Origin: Phallusia mammillata
Taxonomy: Eukaryota; Chordata; Ascidiacea; Phlebobranchia; Ascidiidae
NCBI GenBank assembly: GCA_003260075.1
Contig: QLIY01000261.1
Coordinates: forward strand, 1 to 64,000
Reading direction: 5' to 3'
DNA: 64,000 bases
The translations under genes were made by a program, and so were the position numbers. The notes beneath the pieces were generated by a model. It made no database searches. It was not told the origin of the DNA and saw only the letters and a list, made by a program, of their open reading frames with translations. Position 1 is the first letter of the stretch. Every line of letters begins with the position of its first letter. Shown in pieces: positions 1-12,092 of this stretch.

Positions 1-210
1 TAGGTTGGCAAAAACCTACAACAATTCGAATTGTATTCGAATAAATTTACCCAAGCTATTGTATTCGTGAGTTGTTGGTTCAAAACATAACATCAACTAT
101 TCGAATTGTATTCATGCACCATCGAACGAAAGCCAAAATCATTCGAATACAGCACGAAGGTGGCAAAACCTGTATTCGAATACATTCGAATACGAATGAC
201 GAATACGAAT
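1..210. repeat. ATTCGAAT-rich repeat tract
   Basis: The palindrome ATTCGAAT and its variants (TATTCGAAT, ATACGAAT) occur many times in 210 bases in both orientations. It looks like the end of a palindrome-rich, possibly transposon-derived repeat cut by the window edge. No terminal inverted repeat can be paired from what is visible. Confidence 0.5.
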
Positions 211-1725
211 TGCCCCATGTCTGCCGACGACCACTAAAAAATAATACAGACTGCATTTTTACCAGTTCGGTTCCGGTTCAACACCAAACAAAATGTGGTG
301 TTCCACTCCGATTCGGGTTTTTAATGTAGTTTACGGTTTGGGTTTAGTTCTGGTTTGACATTCTGCAATTAACAATATTGCGTAAAATGCCTAGTTTTTT
401 TTTCAGTTTTACCCACGCCATCCAACAGTGGTGTAATGTAACATAATCGTTTCTTGCAATAGGGTCAACGAGTTAACGACTAATCGACCACTGACGTGCT
501 AACTGCAGCTAATCTGCAGTGTCTGCAGGAATTAACGATCTTATGTATTAGTGGCGATTCGCAAGATGCTAACTACGACTGACTATATAGATTTTGCAGA
601 AACCGGATAACGTTAGGGAGGAAGTGAAAGAAGAAAAAAGCAAAATTTGTGTCAACGGGCAACAAAACAATGCTTGTTTCTGCTTCCTACATCCTTTGTT
701 ATAGTCAGTTATAATGGCCTCATTGTTGCGTGACGCTTTTCAACACTAATCAAATGGTATGAAAAGTAGTGTTATCTGGTTTGTTTAGAGCTAACACTTT
801 GCGGACTATCTAACCAATAATATAAACAGTATAATTACATTAGTTAGGAACTCAAGGTATGAAGAGTTTTTTGTAATAAACTTTGTTTTGTGGTTTGTGT
901 TTATTAATATATATTTAGTTTGACCCACAAACTAATTGTTCATTTTTACACTTTGTGTGGTTTGTAAATTGTCAGAATGAATAAACTTGGTGTACTTTGA
1001 GCAGAACCAATACATTGACAACATAGGGACTCTGCTTTAGGGAAGCTATTGTGCACTTATTTTAATCATTCTGTGCATGTGTTAATTTCTTTAACGACAT
1101 AAACATATATTTATTTGGAAAGTAACCGCTGTAGGTCCATAGATATTTAGTGTCATTTTCCCACACACAGAGGTGTGTGTAGATTGTTTAATGGTAAGAA
1201 CAACTTTGTTTTCACAAAGCAAATTAGTCTAAAAAGTTTTCTCTGTGTTATTATGTTGTAATATTATGTTGAGTCTTGTGTTTGGAAAAATAGGTATGTT
1301 TTGAAAAGATTTATGCAGTGTCATTGAAAACAAGGTCTTTGTTAGCTTAGTGGGCATACCAAAGTCCACATGTATCACCAAGCACAAGACTTAATTTATG
1401 CTTGGGCAAACATTGTAAGAGAGGATGCCCACATTGTAATTACATGGCGGGTGAACTTTGAGGTACTACATTAAAAACAAGTTGTTGCTGTGTAAAAGTA
1501 TTGGTAGCAATTTGTGTGCTGTAATTCAATTTTCAAATGACCTTGTTTTTTTTCCATGCGAACTTCATTTTTTAAACCTAAAAGTCTTGTTGGTTATTAT
1601 TGGACAGTACATCATGTTGATCATGTAAACCTGTAAGTGTTGGCCTGTCATAGTAACAATCTTTCTTTCAATAAGGTGAAATTGTCAACTATCATATATG
1701 TTAGTGTACAAAAATTAAACTAAAC
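1..1725. other. Upstream noncoding region
   Basis: I see no convincing coding sequence here. The first 210 bases are dense in ATTCGAAT-type motifs (see the repeat entry). The rest is AT-rich sequence ending in an A-rich stretch just before the WDR18 start codon, and it presumably holds the promoter and 5' leader of that gene. No TATA-like or initiator element stands out clearly enough to annotate. Confidence 0.6.
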
Positions 1726-3018
1726 ATGGAACTGCTAGTATGTTCAGAGGTTTGTGAATCTGGAAATGGTGTTTCATCAATACATTTCATGGACCTTGGG
1801 ACAGCTCAAACTCTATTTTCATTTAAAACAGCTCACTGTCCTTCAAATGGGATGTGTCTCGTAAAAGCCGACTATATTTTGCATGCGGTGTCCAATAAAT
1901 CCTTTCTTCAAGTGTTTGAGGTTACCAGGACTGGTCATCAACCTAAAAAAATTGTAACCCCTGGTGTAGTAAAAGCGCTGGATGCCTCACATGATGGCAC
2001 TTTGATTGCTGCAGGTATAGAAGAAAAGGTATTGTTATGGGATGCACAGAATGGTGAATTGCTGTGCATTTTGTCAAAGCACTATCAAGATGTCACTTGT
2101 TTAAAATTCACCGATGATTGTGGAATTTTGTCTACTGGGGGTGCAGATGGAATTGTTGTGGCATGGGATGTGAGTGACTTACTTGATAACAATTCTTCAG
2201 ATGGTGACAGGGAACCAATTGCTTCATTTGTTGCTCATACTTTGCCAGTCACAGGAATTGCTTGCAGCTTAAGCAGTGTTAACCAGCCCAGACTGTACAC
2301 TAGTTCCCAGGATCGAACTGTGAAAATTCATGACCTACTGCTGGGCCAAACCCTTTTGTCAATTGTCTACAACACTGGAATTACATCACTGGTCATTGAC
2401 AATGCAGAATCTGTTTTATGTGTTGGTGGAATGAACGGAAATGTTTACAAGTTGGATTTGATCTCCATATGTCACAAAAGAAAAACAGAGAATGAAATTG
2501 ATATTACCACCAGTGCTTACTGGGAAACCAGTCACACATTAAAAGGACACGTAAATCCAATAACAGCCATTTCCTTTTCAATGGACTGCAGCCAGTTAGT
2601 AACATGTGCCAAAAATGAAGGACTTTTAATTTGGGACATTTTTAGTGGTCAGTGTGTTAAAACAATAAAATGCTCTAGTGTGTCTTCTAATGGTGGAAAA
2701 ATTACCAATATTTTAATTTTGCCCACACCAGAATCTCTACATATGTCAGTTACCAAACCAATAGTCAATTTTCCAAAACTAGCACATGCTACTAAAAGTT
2801 CAGACCAAACTGACTGTAAGGCATTGTTTAAAATAAATTGTTCATCATCCATTAACCCACCCATTACCAGCATTGATAACTATTTAAGCTGTTCTCACAA
2901 AACATGTAAAGGCGATGCAATAAAAGCCAGTGCTCTATCAGAGGAAGTTAACAGGTTAAGGCATGAGAATAAACGATTGTATGACTTTGCAGTAAATAAA
3001 ATCGTTTCTGGGCAATAA
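1726..3018 (+). CDS. WDR18: WD repeat-containing protein 18 (rixosome/Rix1-complex subunit)
   Basis: A single intronless reading frame of 430 aa, essentially the length of human WDR18 (432 aa). Known role of the family: WDR18 (yeast Ipi3) works with PELP1 and TEX10 in the complex that matures pre-60S ribosomes and ITS2 pre-rRNA in the nucleolus. Sequence support: WD repeats fill roughly residues 5-320, including LLWDAQNGELLCILSKHYQD, which matches the family's conserved HYQDV..L.F segment, and VKIHDLLLGQTLLSIVY. The C-terminal tail (about 405-427) is a short coiled coil, EVNRLRHENKRLYDF, matching the family's VRNLRKINRDLFDF. I chose the first in-frame ATG because it aligns with the family start. 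An AATAAA overlaps the stop codon, and TMEM164 begins only 151 bp downstream. The lack of introns is unusual next to its intron-rich neighbours. Confidence 0.93.
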   Translation: MELLVCSEVCESGNGVSSIHFMDLGTAQTLFSFKTAHCPSNGMCLVKADYILHAVSNKSFLQVFEVTRTGHQPKKIVTPGVVKALDASHDGTLIAAGIEEKVLLWDAQNGELLCILSKHYQDVTCLKFTDDCGILSTGGADGIVVAWDVSDLLDNNSSDGDREPIASFVAHTLPVTGIACSLSSVNQPRLYTSSQDRTVKIHDLLLGQTLLSIVYNTGITSLVIDNAESVLCVGGMNGNVYKLDLISICHKRKTENEIDITTSAYWETSHTLKGHVNPITAISFSMDCSQLVTCAKNEGLLIWDIFSGQCVKTIKCSSVSSNGGKITNILILPTPESLHMSVTKPIVNFPKLAHATKSSDQTDCKALFKINCSSSINPPITSIDNYLSCSHKTCKGDAIKASALSEEVNRLRHENKRLYDFAVNKIVSGQ

Positions 3019-3019
3019 A
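3014..3019 (+). promoter_or_regulatory. Poly(A) signal overlapping the WDR18 stop codon
   Basis: AATAAA spans the last CAA codon and the TAA stop of WDR18. The 3' UTR would therefore be only a few tens of bases long, as expected for an upstream gene in a tightly spaced operon. Inference from position; no transcript evidence. Confidence 0.5.
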
Positions 3020-3103
3020 GTCCTAATTTGTCTGATATACAATTGTGACAATGTCTGTTGCATCTATTTTGAGTAGCATACAATAACGATAATGTCAATA
3101 GAT

Positions 3104-3113
3104 TGGTTTTCAG
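3104..3113 (+). promoter_or_regulatory. Candidate (trans-)splice acceptor before TMEM164
   Basis: TTGGTTTTCAG ends at 3113, between the WDR18 stop (3018) and the TMEM164 ATG (3170), with no visible donor for a cis intron in the gap. In ascidians downstream operon genes receive a spliced leader at such acceptors. Inference only. Confidence 0.4.
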
Positions 3114-3169
3114 GTGCTCAGGTTTGTTTTGTACAAATGTGATGCTTGGTCTATAAACAAACCATTCAG

Positions 3170-4944
3170 ATGGTGAGCAACTACACACAGTCAGAGTGGT
3201 TTCCCTGGCTGTATGGTGGAGTTGATTTTAACTTAGATGGAAATGGTGGACCGGAATGTTTTAACTACCTCACCTTAACCCAAAGATTCTGGGAAACAGC
3301 ACTTATCCTTTCAACATCAGTGCTGGAAATTTGGATTGCTCTAAAATACATTTCCAGTTCAACTTCAACAAAGCTTCAAAATGGAAAAATGCAAGTCACT
3401 GTTAACAATCACTATGCGAAGAAAAATGGAGTAATTTTAAAGCCCTCATTCTCCAATGTGAAGTGGTATGCCATTTGTTTGCTCAGCTTATTTTGAAAAA
3501 ACAGGGTGTTCAAAATTTATTGGATTTTTATTAGGCCATCCTTTCAAATTACCTTGCTGGCTTTGTTGGCTGTTGTGTTTGGAATCGAAATTGCCTATAA
3601 AGTTGTCACCAGGACATGCATTTTTTTGCTCAATCCCTGCCACATTCTTACAATTTCTCAGGTGTGCTTATGGTTATAATACATAGTGAACATAATAATT
3701 TTATATTATACCCCGTTGTGCTTTTTATTTGTAGATGTATTTGTTAACTGTTGACAACCAAAAACCATCACCCACTGCACGCACTGTCTTCAGGTACTGT
3801 ATATATATGTTGGTTGTTAATATTGGCTAGCACAACTTGTTTCCAATGAAAATATTAGTTTGGTTTGTAGGGAATTTCTGGTAAAAAAGGTAGATGCATT
3901 CCCTGAAAATACATTTAATTTGATACTGCTTCCAAAATACACAGACATTTTTTGCAATTCATCATCAGCTGTTAACGTCACATTTGATTTTGTTTTTCAG
4001 AATACATCTTCACATGTTAAGTGGTGCATTGCTAGCACTTGTTTTGCCTGTGACCAATACGCGACATTTGCTGTATGAACCCGAATCTTATTGGGTTCAT
4101 CACATACTGCTTTATGCCACCCCCATATACTTAATTGCTTGTGGTAATAACTTTGTTCCTGAACCATTTAACGACTGCTGGTGGCCTATGCTGAGCATTG
4201 GAACAGAGTTATTTTACCACTTCACATTACTCCAAGGTCTTTCAATGGTAAGTGAAAAACAAATATAGTAAAATAAAGTCTTCTTATTAACAAAGCCTTT
4301 TTTAATATGCTGTTTGAAAAGGAACGGATAACCTTAAGTGGTAGCCTCACAAAAAACGGTTTAAACGATTTTTTAATCGCATTGCAGTAAATGGAGAAAA
4401 GTTGATAACCTCTAATTTTCAGATTTAAATTATTGGTGCCACTGTCAGGAAAAATGTAGCTATAGCTTTTGTGTAATGATTAACTAAAGATTAAATGCAC
4501 CAATGTGTTCATTAAGTTGTCCAGGGTTAAATGCACCAATGCGTTCATTAAGTTGTCCAAAGTAATACATATTTTGTTGTCATTTCATGAAAAATGCATT
4601 GTATTGTGTTATGCTGCAAACTGGGCAAGTCTGTTTAAAACTTGTAGTGTTGCAACCAAAGTAATTACTGATTTTTGCAGTTTACGATGGTCAATTTGAA
4701 CAACATGCTTTGCCCAGCCGTATCTGATCCCTTCGAGGGAGCAAATTATCGACTGTGGGCATTTGTTCATCAACATCTACTTATAGCAATACATGGAAAG
4801 CTTTACCATCTATTAGCTCTGGCTGTGTTGAAATTGCTGACTGGAATAGAATTTTGTGCAACTTTTATTCAAAATCTACTCCCAATACGAGTGGTGTTTC
4901 CAAAGCACATGTCAAGAATTCATGAAAATGGAAAATGTGATTAA
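3170..4944 (+). CDS. TMEM164: Transmembrane protein 164
   Basis: Five exons: 3170-3465, 3535-3661, 3735-3793, 4001-4247 and 4681-4944. Together they are 993 nt (330 aa) with phase kept at every junction; human TMEM164 is 297 aa. Strong family matches are WLYGGVD....GNGGP near the N-terminus, FLLNPCH (exon 2), [16 protein letters not shown] (exon 4) and [15 protein letters not shown] (exon 5). Several hydrophobic segments indicate a multi-pass membrane protein. The human protein is reported as an acyltransferase in ether-phospholipid metabolism and autophagy-dependent ferroptosis (established knowledge, not shown here). The start is the ATG whose product begins just before WLYGGVD, as in the family. 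A decoy acceptor near 3870 is out of phase. The 3' end is duplicated in the assembly at 5414-5903. It probably forms an operon with WDR18. Confidence 0.92.
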
Positions 4945-5370
4945 ATACATTTTGTTTTAAATAATTTATTCAGATGAACTTAAACATCACACTCTGCACC
5001 TATAAGTTGTGTGATTTTACCAGAAGAATTTAAGTACAGTGTTAATGTAACACTTAACCAAGGAGCATGTGCAATAATACATCCCCCATTTATTGATTTT
5101 GATAATTTTCCCATAACTTGCCTTTGTTACCCTAATTTGGACCAACAAATTCTGCTCCATTTTGAGGTCCTCGATTCTCCTTATTGTCCAGTTTATTACA
5201 CAGCTTGTTATATTATAAATAGTCTTTAATTATTTATGATGCTCAAGAATTGTAGCTTTTTATATTCGCTGCTGTGTGCTGGTGTTTATTTTTCCATTGC
5301 GCAATATTTTTATTTCAATATATTTTCTGCAGTTTCCATGATTAAGTGCATGGCACCAGGTTCCAGTGCA
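4881..5370 (+). repeat. 3' end of TMEM164, copy 1 of a doubled segment
   Basis: This segment, from the last coding bases through the 3' UTR, recurs at 5414-5903 at a constant offset of 533 bases with only a few differences (for example near 5311 against 5844). Copy 1 stops at a run of exactly ten G (5371-5380), where copy 2 continues into unique sequence. The few-percent divergence fits two alleles of one locus left unmerged. Confidence 0.85.
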
Positions 5371-5413
5371 GGGGGGGGGGATTTTGTAAACAGCCGTTTT
5401 GCCGTTGTTGCAT

Positions 5414-5903
5414 CCCAATACGAGTGGTGTTTCCAAAGCACATGTCAAGAATTCATGAAAATGGAAAATGTGATTAAATACATTTTGTTTTAAATAATTT
5501 ATTCAGATGAACTTAAACATCACACTCTGCACCTATAAGTTGTGTGATTTTACCAGAAGAATTTAAGTACAGTGTTAATGTAACACTTAACCAAGGAGCA
5601 TGTGCAATAATACATCCCCCATTTATTGATTTTGATAATTTTCCCATAACTTGCCTTTGTTACCCTAATTTGGACCAACAAATTCTGCTCCATTTTGAGG
5701 TCCTCGATTCTCCTTATTGTCCAGTTTATTACACAGCTTGTTATATTATAAATAGTCTTTAATTATTTATGATGCTCAAGAATTGTAGCTTTTTTTATTC
5801 GCTGCTGTGTGCTGGTGTTTATTTTTCCATTGCGCAATATTTGTATTTCAATATCTTTTCTGCAGTTTCCATGATTAAGTGCATGGCACCAGGTTCCAGT
5901 GCA
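5414..5903 (+). repeat. 3' end of TMEM164, copy 2 of a doubled segment
   Basis: Second copy of 4881-5370. It holds only the last codons plus 3' UTR and is not an independent gene. Small open frames of about 72 aa inside both copies are identical UTR readings and not genes. Confidence 0.85.
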
Positions 5904-6405
5904 ATGGACACAGGTTATCTGTGTGTTTGATTCAATGTTGTTCATCTCGTTAAATAGATTTTATGTTGTTTTTAGTTGTGTCACTGTTTATTTGGAAATA
6001 AATTCAATTTGGTGATTAAACAGTAATCCATTTTTACCTTTTAGATAGATATATCTTGTTTAACCATCAGTATTTAACACACATGGTATGTTACTTATTT
6101 AAAAGATTTTTACGACATCTAATCAACTAGAGAGGTCATTCTTTGCATGTTGAAAAAAAGTTTGATGTAATAAGCTCACCTGTTGCTATTTATTGAACAG
6201 ATACACAACAACATTTTGGAAATGTGATTTTATTTCAAGTAGCATTTATAATAACAGTGCCTCCTGTACAACTCCTTTCATTTAAGCCCAAAGGCCTCAA
6301 CCAAAGTAATAGCCTTGGGGTACAATCCTAAATCACCGTCCGGGTTCACACATTGCAAGGCAAATAAACAACAAATTCATAAAAATAAATACAACATCGT
6401 GGCAA
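5904..6405. other. Convergent 3' intergenic region TMEM164 / MED15
   Basis: The 3' flanks of TMEM164 (+) and MED15 (-) face each other here. TTTATT near 6231 (AATAAA on the minus strand) could be the MED15 poly(A) signal. I see no coding sequence. Confidence 0.5.
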
Positions 6406-9400
6406 CTAGTTGATCACAGCGCAGGCTTCACGGACACTTGTTTCCCAAGCTGTAATCATGGACGAGATTGTGCTGCTTGAATCACCCAAACGCTTGAGAC
6501 GCGCATTAACGATGGGCTCCAGTTGACTTTGGAGAGACTCGCCTGTAACGTAGTTATTTTGAATGTATTGAATAAACAATTTTTATTGTTTCGAAATTAT
6601 ACGTGCTCAGGCCACAAACTGTAAAGAACTATTCCTCTAGATTTAGGATGATGCAAAGAAGTGGAAAACAGGTTTAAGCATCGCTAGTCCTTGACATTGT
6701 ACATGTGATTAAGCTCAAGTGTTCGAACGACCGAAACCGCGGGCTAAAACAATAGAAACGCGACATAAGCTGGTATGACGACGTGCATGTTTAATCACAC
6801 ATTTTGCGACATGCTCTGGTTACTGAAATTTTGCACACACTTCAAAGTTTATTCTGGGTGTTCAGCCTTCGTACATGGCTGTCAAGCCTTGTCACACAGT
6901 TTTTTAATCCATTTTTACCTTGCCGCATTATTGTTGGAAGAGAAAAATCAATGCTTATATTTCCTGTCTGGACCAATTTTTAAGAAATGCGCTTGCAGTG
7001 AGAGATGAGATGAGAGAGATGAGTTTATTTTGCTTGGTGAACATAGCGAAAAAGGAGCACTAAAAATCACCAAGCCGGAAATAGCTGCGCAACGTTAAAA
7101 CGGTACGAAGCGCAAAACAATGAAGGGCACAATTGGTGGATGATTTTTGAACGCGCTGCAGCTACACTGTATTAAAAGGCGTTAGGTGACCGGGGCTCAC
7201 AAGAAAGTCAGGTTGGCACATTGTTGGTAAACACAAATTGGGGTGGGACGTTGGTGGAACCAGTCGAGGGGGCCCTATTAACTAACCACCCGTGTTAGGG
7301 AAAGAGGGTGGGGTTCGACAGGACAAGAAACCCTGTCGGATAGTTTCACGCGCCGAAAGAAAGGACACACAAAATTGCTTACAATTTAATATTACCATAT
7401 GGAGTGTATAGCAATAGGTCACCAAAATTTATCTGGCTTACAGGCCAACTTTCATGCATAAACTTACTCTGTTGGTGAACGTCAACTGCATCGCTGCGCA
7501 TGTCCGTGCTGACATCTTCGTGATTGTTTTCTGGTGGTCGATTCGAATATACCGGTTCAGAAATCCATTCCGCACAGTCGTCGGGATATGAAGCAGGCAC
7601 CTCCAAACGAAGAGGCGGGACTGCCGGAAGCTTTGGATCATCTGTGTTTACACACAAAACTGTTTTGAACATTTAACTGCAGTGTACTGATTGCTCATTT
7701 AGTGTAATTCATTTTTTTTATTTGAAACACTTTAAACAATATATTGTTTACTACTTAGATTACTAAGGTTGTTTCATTGTTCACACATAAATTTAAACGT
7801 CTATTTTTCGCAATATAAGCAAAACAAGCTTTTCACAATTCAAAAAATTGAAAATGCCATACTTTAGGGCAATACTAATAATATAAAGTCGTGCATGAAA
7901 GTCAAACAACAAGTGCATTGGCAAACAAAACTGAGACAAGATAAATGTGTACAACATATGTGTGAGGAAGTCCTGCAAATCTCTCTCACCGAGCTCACAC
8001 AGTATACGTATAGAACCATCGTCAGTGGTGTGTGTTTTGTCCAACTTGACTTTGTACTTGGATTCAAGTCTAGCTATTTCACCCTGAACAAGGTCTGGCA
8101 CACGTTGCTTTTCTCGTTCAGCTTTCATTTTTTCTACTGCTTTTTGAAGGCATTGTTTCTTGTTTGGAACATAGTCAGGTCTGTATGTAAAAAAATCCAG
8201 TTATTATCTGTAGATGAAATCCAATGAATGCTTTCTAAACCAAAAAAAGTTTGCTACTTCCATTGACTAAATATTGTTGTGTTCTTTGACAATGTAATTT
8301 AATGACAGCAGTTTTGTTTAAATGTATAAAATGTGCTAATCAGGATAAATTTCACCAACAGACTGGTTTGTATAACTATTTGCTCTTATCACAGTTTGGA
8401 AATACGTTAAACATGCTGTCATATCATGCACAGCCCAAATTTCGACACTGTTTAATAAATTATAGATTAAACTTCTGTAATTTTATTTTGCTAAAAACAA
8501 ACTTACACTGTGTAATCACCACAAATGGTTCTCATTGCAGGGCCAAAGGTTCTCTTCAGTGTGTGGTTTAAAAGAGGTGATTTAGTGGCAGTGGCAATGA
8601 CATTCAGAAATGGCTGGCACATATGCTGATCTGGGTTACGTGGCGGTTGCTAAAAGAAATTTTCAATCAATAGAATTATCAACCAAACAATAGCTTTGCT
8701 TTCACATTTCTATAAAAAGTGAAGCACAATTGTACAAACAGTTACGCTTTAGGCATTTTTACCTTTCAAAGTGTTTGTTCAAATATCTTTGTTACCTTGG
8801 GTGTTTTTGCACCGAGCCAGTTCTGAAGCACTTTTTCACATTTGTCGAGGGTGCAGAGTTGCAGACGCATCCTGGGATTCATTAGATTATCACGAAGAAC
8901 TTTCATCTTACTCATTTCCTGGCTGTAGTTTCCTTGATCTTCATTAAACTGCAAAAAAACTAAAGTTACCTAAACCTGAGATTCTCTGCACAGCACAGGC
9001 CACATCACCAAAAAGTTTACCAAAAATATTAATGCCAAACAAAATTCTACATGGATGCAAACATATGCTTCTACAAGCAACATACCAAGTACTGTAACAG
9101 AAATAAAACAAACTTTTTTTGAATGCTAAAATTTTACATGTACAAAACATTGGGTTGGTAATTGGTAGGTTGTTCATGCACTCAAGATTGCAACAGTACC
9201 TTGTTGATCATCCTTGAAAGTGGCTCAATATACTTCTGTAGATGTTTTAACTTTTCCATGTACTCTTTTTCATCTTCCTGCTGTTGACTTTGTGGTTGGT
9301 TGCTGGATGTTGGACTTGGAACAGCGAGCATGCCTGTTGTACAAAAATATAGTTTGATAAGCCCAAACTCGTAGCTAATGTACTTTAGTCAGTACAGCCA

Positions 9401-12092
9401 TTTTTAAAAATTACATTTTAGGGCCTGTGGGTGAACCGCTGGGTCATTCGGGATCAAACTTCAGAAGGATTAAATTTAGATCAATAACTAAGTTTGTGCA
9501 AATTTGAATAAATTTGAAGCACTCTTTCTGACACCAAACAGCATGATAAGAAAAATGTGTCAATTTGATAAAGGGTTTCCCTGAAGACAGTTATAAAAGT
9601 ATATTAATTCCTAAAAATTTGCAACCCAAGAATTCAGAGAAATATGCTTGTTTATGAATTTTCTACTGTAGTGTTGTTCGACTGACCTGGAGAATGGACA
9701 GTCTGGACACTGCCTGGTGTTCGCAGGCTCGGTGAGGTTGTTGGAACTTGTGGTGATTGATGTGCAGGTGACAGACTTGGAATACCACTGTACAAAAATA
9801 AAGTTTTTTGTCACCTTTGGTTCTGTGCTTTACAAACAAATGAATGGGGAAAAATTGATGCACATACCTTGGTTGAGGTGTTCCAGTACTATCAGGCATT
9901 GTTAAAACTGGTTGTTGCTGAAAAACAAGCTTTGAAATTTCAAAATTCAAACCCTAAAACATCACAAACAAAAAAAGGAAATTAAAAAAAAACTCATGTA
10001 AGAAATATCATTTCCATTTTTTTTCAAATTTTGCGACCAATGTAAATGAAGTATCAAGCGGCCAACAAATTATGAATGTCATTGCAAACCTGGGTGTTTG
10101 GCTGTTGAGGTCTTTTCGGAAACTGTTTTATCGGAAACTGACTCCCAGGGGAAGGATGTGGCCAAGTGGGCCTGTAAGTATTGACCATACCAGTCTGTGG
10201 ACTTGGCGTTGTACTACCTGGGTGCACTCTAGTCATGGGGCTGCTGTTAGGTGTCATGTTTGGCCTCATCTGCATAGCTAACATACAAAACATTACTCTT
10301 AACTGGGTTTATTGTGAAACACAAAAAAACATATGCCCTGTTTCCTAACATAATGGGAAACATAGTGGGATTTATAAGACTTAACATAATCTAGGACAGA
10401 TGATGCTATTTATTCCAGCAATAAATTGCCATACAGAAATGTATTCAAGGGTGCAGAAAGCTTTTGCTCCATTACCACTAGAATTAAATTACATTGTAGT
10501 TAATCACACCAACCTATGATTTGTAATGCACCGGAAAAAACAATCAAGAATCTATTTATTAATGTTTTACGGTGCAGTTTGTGTTTTGATGTTTAAACTT
10601 CAAACAGCAAGTTTTAGTTGTTTTTTACACTCTTGATAAATGATTAATAATCCATATACACACAATTATCAGGTTCTGGAAGGTTTTTGTAAAGATTACA
10701 TTCTTATTTTATTGGCAGCACAAATCTTTCAGTTCATTAGCCTGAATATTCAGTTTCAGTCCAAAACCTAAGTTATATGATGTATATCATCAGTAGTTAC
10801 TTAGTATACCTTGACCTGGAGAACCCTGAGGAAGAGTGCTTGATGTTTGGGTGGGCTGCATTGGTGCAAACATGCCTGTTATTTGTTGGTTGTTAACCAT
10901 GTTCCCTCCTTGAACAAACACTTGGCTTTGCTGCTGGCCTTGCTGTGCTTGCATGGTTGGTTGGTTTTGAAATTGGGGCGGCTGAGGTTGGGGTTGTGGA
11001 GGTTGCATTTGCTGCGGAAATTGAGATTGATTGTGTTGATCTTGTGAGGCTGCCATGTTGTTTGCAGCATTGTTTTTTGCACCTGCAGTTTTCACAAGAT
11101 ATACAAGTTTAAAAAAATCTTTTAACTGATGAAACATTTCCTTCACTGACATATACCTTGAATTTGAATTTTTTGCAGCAATTGTTGAATCATTCCATAA
11201 TAATTCTCCTGAAAACATAGAAATACTTTTAAAATTGGAGTATAGACTAAAAAAGTCATTAAAATTATAGAATTTTTGATGTCATATTTACCTGAATTCA
11301 TAATACTATGTACTTTAAAAATAGTGACTTGATAATATAAGTACATTTATAATTTTTCTTTAACATATGACCTGACTAATTTTTCAATTCCGTACTGTTG
11401 ACAGCTTAGCTTAGCAGTGTAATACCACATTTAGTTCTGATAATTTAGTTATTTTATCTGGACATCAAATGATACAGATAAATCATCCTTACAGCTGAGA
11501 AAGTGCATGACAACAATAATATTTAGTTACAAGTTGAAGTATGTAAAATGGCAGTTGAAATATGTGAATAGTAACATATAAAGGTTAACTACTGTATGGC
11601 AATTTTAGGCGATTGCTGCATTGCATCACTGTGGTAATCATTAGTTATTACAATAGTCACATTTGAAAGCAGTCACATTCGATTCAACCGATTAAGTTTT
11701 TGATATTAATGTGAAGTACACATTTAATAAAACAAGGATAAAAGACAAATAGGTGATATTTATCAGATTAAAGAAAAACTTTTTACGATTTAACTATCTT
11801 TGTTCTCAAAAGGAAAACAGTACCGTAGACTTTGATTTTTGAAAAATGGTGTTTTCCAACTGCTCCCCTTTACCAATGGCATTAATTACCCCATATTGTT
11901 CAGCTGCATCATTTCTAAAAACAAAAAGCATTGTTTCAAGCAAATAGATGTTCTGGATAATGTAAAACAAAACTAAACATTGTTAGAAACCAACACAAGC
12001 CCAATGTACCAGTAGTAAAGGTTTTCGGCTTACATTTTTATGCGAGCTTGAGCTCTAACATTTTCACTTTTCCAGTTGCGGGCGCCAGCCAT
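6406..12092 (-). CDS. MED15: Mediator complex subunit 15
   Basis: Thirteen exons on the minus strand, in order: 12034-12092, 11824-11914, 11157-11208, 10810-11082, 10090-10277, 9868-9917, 9687-9787, 9200-9333, 8796-8948, 8507-8649, 7990-8180, 7468-7641, 6406-6542. Together they are 1746 nt (581 aa), all phases consistent; human MED15 is 788 aa. MED15 is a Mediator tail subunit that receives activator signals for RNA polymerase II in the nucleus. Exons 1-3 encode a KIX-like start (W.S...R...I, then ENYYGMIQQLLQKI). Exons 4-7 are rich in Gln, Pro, Ser and Thr with no globular domain. Exons 8-13 match the conserved C-terminal half: EYMEKLKHLQKYIEPLSRMI, LDKCEKVLQNWL, FLNVIATATKSPLLNHTLKR, PDLVQGEIARLESKYKVKLD and KLPAVPPLRLEVPASYPDDC. 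The shorter length comes from a reduced Gln-rich middle. The start codon lies 19 codons before the first donor. Confidence 0.92.
6543..7467. other. Last MED15 intron with a dispersed repeat fragment
   Basis: Intron between MED15 exons 12 and 13. Around 7120-7185 a segment (GAAGGGCACAATTGGTGGAT and following) resembles 23045-23110 in a plexin intron, so part of this intron is a dispersed repeat. No gene is seen; the short open frames are not supported by splice or family evidence. Confidence 0.5.

Noticed and set aside
1-210. ATTCGAAT-rich start as a CRISPR array
   Set aside because: Motifs are irregularly spaced, palindromic and of variable length, in a eukaryotic genome.
3860-4078. A frame and acceptor near 3870 as an extra TMEM164 exon
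   Set aside because: The phase does not fit, and exon 3 joins exon 4 at 4001 directly to give the conserved [10 protein letters not shown] segment.
5011-5762. Two identical 72-aa open frames (5011-5229 and 5544-5762) as a small duplicated gene family
   Set aside because: Both lie in the two copies of the TMEM164 3' UTR; they are the same sequence doubled by the assembly and have no family match.
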